DNA of 64,000 bases. Origin: Capsicum annuum (lineage: Eukaryota; Streptophyta; Magnoliopsida; Solanales; Solanaceae). Position numbers and translations under genes: made by a program. Below the pieces are notes generated by a model that saw only the letters and a program-made list of their open reading frames with translations, was not told the DNA's origin and did no database searches. Where the stretch lies: contig NW_025880663.1 in assembly GCF_002878395.1 (NCBI RefSeq), positions 45,344 to 109,343 of the forward strand, in the 5' to 3' direction. Positions 59,448 through 64,000 of the stretch are shown here, piece after piece (position 1 is the stretch's first letter; every line of letters begins with the position of its first letter).

Positions 59448-60399
59448 TATAACACCCCAAATTTGGTACCCAGAATGCTACAGAGTGCTTATGACCCCGA
59501 AGGACAACAAGGAAACCCATGACTGATATTTGTACCTGAACACTGCATAATATACTGTATAAATACAGAAATAAAGGCTATAAGGCCATAAGATTCAAAA
59601 CTGAGACATAATATCTATTAAAATATAACATCTGGGTGGGGTATGAAATACCCAAAATAACTGAAATAACTGTCTAAACATGCTAGAACAAAAGCGTCTA
59701 AACTATTTGAATAAGGAGTTGATGGGACATGTCCTCAACTAACTCCAACTAATAAAATAACTTAATTAATGAGATAATAAAGTAATGGTCATGTACTAGA
59801 AGGATGAGGACTCACTACTAACTTTGATTGCTGAGACTAGAATACTACTGATGCTCTGGAGCTCGTGCTTCTGAACCTATGGTATAAAACTCCACAGCAC
59901 AAATATGTCTGTATGTTTGAATATACTGGTATACATGTGAGGTTGGCTAAATGAAAAGGGTTCACATGCATGAACTATACTATTTGACTGAATAACATGA
60001 ACATGAGAATACATGCATGAATACATAATAACTATAATTGAGTTTGCGATAACATAATTACTGAATTTGAGTACTGATAACATAAGATACTGATAGCCGA
60101 TATAACTAATACTGAGTGACTGTATCTGATAGTCTAGGTTCTAATGGAACTAGCTGAGTTTTGTACTATTTTGAGTTGACTATATCTGACGGTCCTAAAT
60201 TCTGTAGAGCTATTTGAGTTCTATTATTGAGACTGAATGACTGTATAAGACAGTGCTGATTCTATAACTAAAACTATGGGAAGTAGTCATCTAATCGATA
60301 TGCCCTAAATTAAGTAATATAGTTGAGTTGGGGTCCAATCTATAACCCCAATTGGAAGGGTGTCAATACCGCGCCACTAGTAAGGACAAGCTATAGGTG

Positions 60400-60568
60400 A
60401 CCCTCATCTGATAGTGTCCCCAAAAGAAAATGATGGGACCCTCATCTGACAGTGTTTATCCACCTCATCAACCCTTATCTGATTGTGTTGATGTCTTAAC
60501 CTATGCTAGCTACATAGTTTTGGAATACAAGGATAACTTCTATAAATCACACCCTCATCTGATAGTGT
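60400..60568 (-). promoter_or_regulatory. Four-fold 18-nt box in G 5' LTR
   Basis: ACCCTCATCTGATAGTGT at 60400-60417, ACCCTCATCTGACAGTGT at 60438-60455, ACCCTTATCTGATTGTGT at 60471-60488 and ACCCTCATCTGATAGTGT at 60551-60568. Same spacing as in the other LTR. Confidence 0.55.
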
Positions 60569-61597
60569 GTATTCCCATGCTTAGGTTCACTCGGTGCTAA
60601 TTCCTACTCTCATCTGAATAGACACTAAACATGGATTATTGAACTAAACAGATTGAATTAACTGAGATCCATTGACTGATGAAATACTACTGACATTACT
60701 AAATTTCTGAGATTATTAAGTTTACTGAGTCTTCCTGAGTCACATGACTGACTGAATTTCTATGAACGTGGCTCAAATGAGAGTATCTTGAAAACACAAC
60801 ACCATCTCTAGGCACACAACTAAATTGTCAAGTACAAGTACCCCCAGGACTCGATAGCATAAAATTTACAAAGCATGACTTTCTTGAAAACATGACCAAC
60901 ATCACAATCCATAGTATAATAAGTTGGATATTTCATGAAGTAGAAGTTCTAAAGCACCACAAGGGTTACACATATATTCATAATTTATTGACTAAGGCAA
61001 TTCATCAAATGCTTGACATGTATGAACTTGTACATGAATAGGGATTTCATATTATCATACTAGTATGGCCCTTTCCTTCACATAGGCATTTAATCAAACA
61101 CATGGGGAGCATTCTATGGTTATACAATCCTCAACACATCTAATAATCATGGATACATCAATCAACGAGTAAATTTAAGGGTTTATCATGATTATTATAC
61201 AAATCACCACATCCTAGGGTTAATCATTGGAGTATGTAGTTTCAAACATGAATCAAAACCCCCACAACATCATGAACATGAATTTCAATTCAATTTAAAT
61301 CATGATCATTCATAACTGCACAAATCTTGGATTTTGAAAAGAGATTCTTACGATTCATGGAACATACTTGGGTTATGAGTTTCTTAAAGTTCTTCGACTT
61401 AAAGAACTTGAATTTCCCAGTTTCTTGAAGAAGGATTTGGATCTTTTTCTTGGGGATTATCTTTGAGAGAAAACCCTAATTTGATATTATAGATGGATAA
61501 TGAACTTATGTGAGTATAATATAATTAGGGGTTAAAATGGATGAAAAAGACCCAAAATACCCTTTTAAAAATATATTTAAAATAACTGAATGAACTA

Positions 61598-61765
61598 TGC
61601 GATGGTGGGTGCATTGGTCTATCTCTGGGTCGATGGTCTGTCGGTCCTGACCATCGCACCTAGGCAGAATAGGGGTTCACTGTCTCTACTGCGATGGTTT
61701 TGGCGATGGTCCATCACTAGCTCAATGGTCCATCATCCTGAGCCGTCGCCCTAAGGCAGGAGGTG
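61598..61765 (-). repeat. 92-bp tandem repeat, 1.8 copies, in G 5' LTR
   Basis: Unit starts at 61598 and 61690 (TGCGATGGTGGG, TGCGATGGTTTT), 92 bp apart, as in the 3' LTR. Confidence 0.85.
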
Positions 61766-61870
61766 GAAATCTTAAAAATTCCACGTATATAAATGTGGAT
61801 TCATCCTTCAAAGTAGGTTTCTAACATACTTGGGATGATTTCAAGCTAGGTAGAATTACGGGGTATTACA

Positions 61871-62030
61871 AGTAACCATTTAAGTATTAAGATAAAACCA
61901 TTTTAATCCTTTAATAGTAGGCATTGCATTTTTTGATTTGATGGTTCTAGACCTTTGAGATTAAACCCTATGGTACTGACCTGCTTCAAGAGTCGTTGTA
62001 TAGATTCAGGGTCATATTAGATAGGTTTAG
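61871..62030 (+). pseudogene. Element C: end of integrase core, truncated
   Basis: Continues from 52370: NHLSIKIKPF*SFNSRHCIF, a frameshift, then EIKPYGTDLLQESLYRFRVI, LDRFR. The KPYGTDLLQESL block is specific to C-type integrases. At about 62030 the sequence switches to the tail of another element (H), so C has no C-terminus or 3' LTR. Confidence 0.72.
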
Positions 62031-62214
62031 AGAAATCCTCGACTATCAGACATGTAGGCTGAGGAACAAAGAAGACCTTCTAGTCAAGGTTCTTTAGCGG
62101 AATCAGTCTATGGAGGAAGCTACTTGGGAAGCAGAAGCAGACATGAGAACCAAGTACCCTCATATTTTCTCTGCTAATTCAGACTTAGCTCGAGGTAACC
62201 ATTTTCCTTAAGCT
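62031..62214 (+). pseudogene. Element H: chromodomain tail of pol
   Basis: EILDYQTCRLRNKEDLLVKV, L*RNQSMEEATWEAEADMRT, KYPHIFSANSDLARGNHFP and a stop (TAA at about 62210). The motif set is that of A, F, G and K, not of C. TGG is TAG once. The preceding parts of H are absent. Confidence 0.8.
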
Positions 62215-62554
62215 TATTTAGTTACATGTTCAAAATTCCAGTATAAAATTGGTATTAAGTATTAGTGCATAGCTCATCATGCAATCATGTATCATTTCAG
62301 TCAAGCGATCATGCATCAGATATGCATTCTCATTTTGAGAAATTTTACTTCATCCGAACATTAGTCATGCATTCATGAGTTCAGCTTATCAGTCATGCAT
62401 AGATATTCATGTTTAGTTGGGCTATATTCAGTTTAGAATTCAATTCAGTCCTAAAATCATGTGCCAGTTGATCATGATCAGTGTATACGTTATTTTATCT
62501 TTTCTCCCCTCTCAAGTAGTCATCATTCAAGGATGAATGCTTCCATGGGAGAGA
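62215..62554 (+). other. Element H: 3' untranslated region and polypurine tract
   Basis: Non-coding, with many CATGCAT/TCATGCAT words as in F and G. It ends CAAGGATGAATGCTTCCATG, GGAGAGATA, corresponding to the polypurine tract (TGGGAGAGATA) before the LTR. Confidence 0.6.
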
Positions 62555-62917
62555 TATTGAAATACCCCCAAAAATCCAAACAAATATTAGAGCCATATAC
62601 AAAGCTCATGCATAATACATCATGGTTCAGTTATAGTTTCATGAGTAAGTTAGATGTATATTAAGGCTTCAAATAACTCCCAACTATCAGACGAATCAAT
62701 ACATTCATTACCAATTGAATTCTTGAGAAGGATATTGGTATAGTCAACTTCAAACAAGCATATCTCTCATTATACATGGAATTTTTGGGCTCATGACCTA
62801 TCAATAGATAGATAATTGAGTTATATTTCCAATGATACCAATTTCTCCTAAATCTGATATTAGAGCAAAGAGTTATTTCTATTTTACTCTAGCATGTCAG
62901 GCTGGAAACAGTGTGAT

Positions 62918-63143
62918 GACATTCGTAATAGCTTATCAAATTTGTGACGCCCTATCATGAAGCTCATCAGCCTTAGGCAGAAACCAGCTCCTAAGTGACG
63001 ACATTCGTGATATCTTATCACATTTGTGATGCCCTATCACAAAGGTCGTCAGCCTTAGGCAGAAACCAACTCCTAAGTAACGACATTCGTGACAGCTTAT
63101 CACATTTGTGATGCCCTATCACGAAGGTCGTTAGTTATGATTT
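62918..63143 (+). repeat. 82-bp tandem repeat, 2.8 copies, in H 3' LTR
   Basis: Unit starts at 62918, 63000 and 63082, with GACATTCGTGATA, GCTTATCACATTTGTGATGC, CCTATCACGAAGGTCGTCAG and CCTTAGGCAGAAACCA. Each unit contains the self-complementary pairs ATCACA/TGTGAT and CGACATTCG/GGTCG. Confidence 0.9.
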
Positions 63144-63425
63144 TTCAGCAACTGGGAGTTTATTTCATAGGGGTATTTTGGTTATTTCCTTCACCTTCCA
63201 CGACTTATAACCCTAAAGAGGCATAATTTTTCTCATTTTTCTTCAGTTAAGCACCTTAAAAACCCTCTCTTACGCTCTTAACCACAAGATTAGAGTTTCC
63301 ATCAAACTCATCTCACAAAAGCAAGATTCAAGCCTTTTTCCAAGAAAATCGAGAATTAAGTTTCCCAATCTAAGAACTCTCCTACAAATTATCAAGGTTT
63401 CATTTCTAGGTATGCGTAGTGTTCA

Positions 63426-63450
63426 TCTATTGATCTAATCCATTCATAGA
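63426..63450 (+). other. LTR leader hairpin (element H)
   Basis: TCTATTGAT/ATTCATAGA with loop CTAATCC: eight of nine positions can pair (one T-C mismatch, one G-U). Pair 3 is T-A where A has A-T and F and G have C-G. Confidence 0.6.
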
Positions 63451-64000
63451 GATCAAGATCCATGTTTTAAATATTATTTTGTAAACTTTTTGTGGTGATA
63501 TGAGTATGTACATGCTGACGATTATTGTTTAAGTTTCAATGTGATGTCTAAAGGTGTTTTCATGGAATATATATGTTTGTTAATTGAACACCATGAACTT
63601 TATGTGGTTTAATATGGTGCAAGTATGAAACCCACCTATGCATTAAAAAATGGATGCAAAGTGTTTGATAAAATGCTTAGGATTCTAGAAATTCTTGTTT
63701 GTATGGTTCTATGATGTCTAAATGACAAGTCCATGTTATCTATATACTTTAATATGAATTCCATGCTTTTCAGATAAAAAACTAAAACTAAATATTTTAC
63801 TGCGTATTTATCAATTTTTCTTTAAACTTGGTGATATTAACATATTGTATTCTAATGTCCAGCACATCTACTGAATAGATATAATAGCATAATAACTCAA
63901 AAACCATTAACATATAATTTTGACGATTTAAAAGAATTTAAAATGCATATAGATGAATTATTAGAAAAATAGTATATACAAAAAAGCAATAGTAAACACA

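Larger units (their letters stand above)
52371..61870 (-). mobile_element. Element G: complete LTR retrotransposon insertion with rearranged pol
   Basis: 9.5 kb with both LTRs and an exact target duplication AGTAA (52366-52370 and 61871-61875) in C integrase. Minus orientation is fixed by the PBS near 59430, gag, PR and RT positions. Its internal region (55024-59447, 4.4 kb) lacks most of gag and all of RNase H and the integrase core. A 1.6-kb non-coding stretch with a 187-bp duplication sits where those should be. LTRs differ by roughly a tenth by eye and by repeat copy number. Confidence 0.88.
59448..61870 (-). repeat. Element G: 5' LTR
   Basis: 2423 bp, plus-strand ends TATAACACCCCAAATTTGG (TG decayed to TA) and ACGGGGTATTACA. 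Collinear with 52371-55023, with the four 18-nt boxes (60400-60568). It has a deletion of about 30 bp at 61360/61361 that removes the 3' arm of the leader hairpin, and only 1.8 units of the 92-bp array (61598-61765). Confidence 0.88.
62555..64000 (+). repeat. Element H: 3' LTR, running off the window
   Basis: Starts TATTGAAATACCCCC (TG decayed). It contains the TTTCCAATGATACC box, an 82-bp tandem array (62918-63143), CACGACTTATAACCCTAAAG near 63198, CTAGGTATGCG at 63407 and the hairpin 63426-63450, all in the same order as in A's LTR. The expected length of about 2.3 kb puts its end beyond 64000. The last 500 bp are AT-rich with no other feature. Confidence 0.7.

Noticed and set aside
1..64000. 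A new multi-gene defence, biosynthetic or signalling system
   Set aside because: All recognisable protein motifs on both strands belong to retrotransposon gag/pol or LINE proteins; no host gene cluster is present.

Overview
This window looks like plant nuclear DNA that is almost entirely nested, decayed transposable elements. The AT-rich background, chromovirus-type Ty3/gypsy proteins with a chromodomain tail, an RTE-type LINE with a TTG tail, and LTR words such as CTAGGTATGTGG and AACCCTA all fit a large eudicot genome. I would guess Solanaceae (pepper, tomato or potato relatives), but that is inference. I see no host gene, tRNA, rRNA or CRISPR, and no intact ORF of gene size. Every coding stretch is a fragment of gag, protease (PR), reverse transcriptase (RT), RNase H (RH), integrase (IN) or LINE RT.

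Layout. 1-4419: element K (- strand), a rearranged chromovirus with PR to IN, a second upstream copy of part of RT, and an LTR stub. 4420-12319: LTR debris from several partial LTRs, including three tandem-repeat patches and one minus-strand LTR/PBS junction at 7661-7680. 12320-62030: a single old + strand element, C, stretched to about 50 kb by later insertions. Element A (12385-23644, +) sits in C's 5' LTR and itself carries two copies of solo LTR X. A 5'-truncated LINE (26672-29428) sits in C gag. Element D (30075-38689, +, non-autonomous, Tat/Athila-like) is also in C gag and carries solo LTR E and a foldback element. A reversed solo D LTR (41160-42867) lies between C RH and IN. Elements F (43387-51842, -) and G (52371-61870, -) sit in C integrase. 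62031-64000: the 3' end of yet another element (H, +), joined to C by an illegitimate junction.

Six insertions could be bounded by target-site duplications read directly: G AGTAA, X2 GGGAT, E GTACA and foldback TTATAAAA are exact; D CATAG/CACAG and the solo D LTR TGTGA/CGTGA have one mismatch. A (CTAGA/CTATA) and the LINE (10 bp, one mismatch) are likely. This allows a relative order of insertion to be drawn.

The coding parts make sense only as parts of retrotransposon polyproteins. Most carry frameshifts, stops and active-site losses (A RT FIDK, F RT FIND, G RT FIDV, LINE FMDN). K is the least damaged: its RT FIDD box, PR DPGS box and integrase D-D-E residues remain, spread over frameshifts.

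I found no new protein-based system. The most interesting signals are non-coding. One is a 9-bp stem with a 7-nt loop at the same place in the LTRs of four families (A, F, G, H), with compensatory base changes. Another is the recurrence, in many LTR families, of a CG-rich patch built from short self-complementary words, often as an 82- or 92-bp tandem array. Others are an 18-nt box repeated four times in each G LTR and a foldback element with 361-bp arms whose empty site is preserved in the sister LTR.
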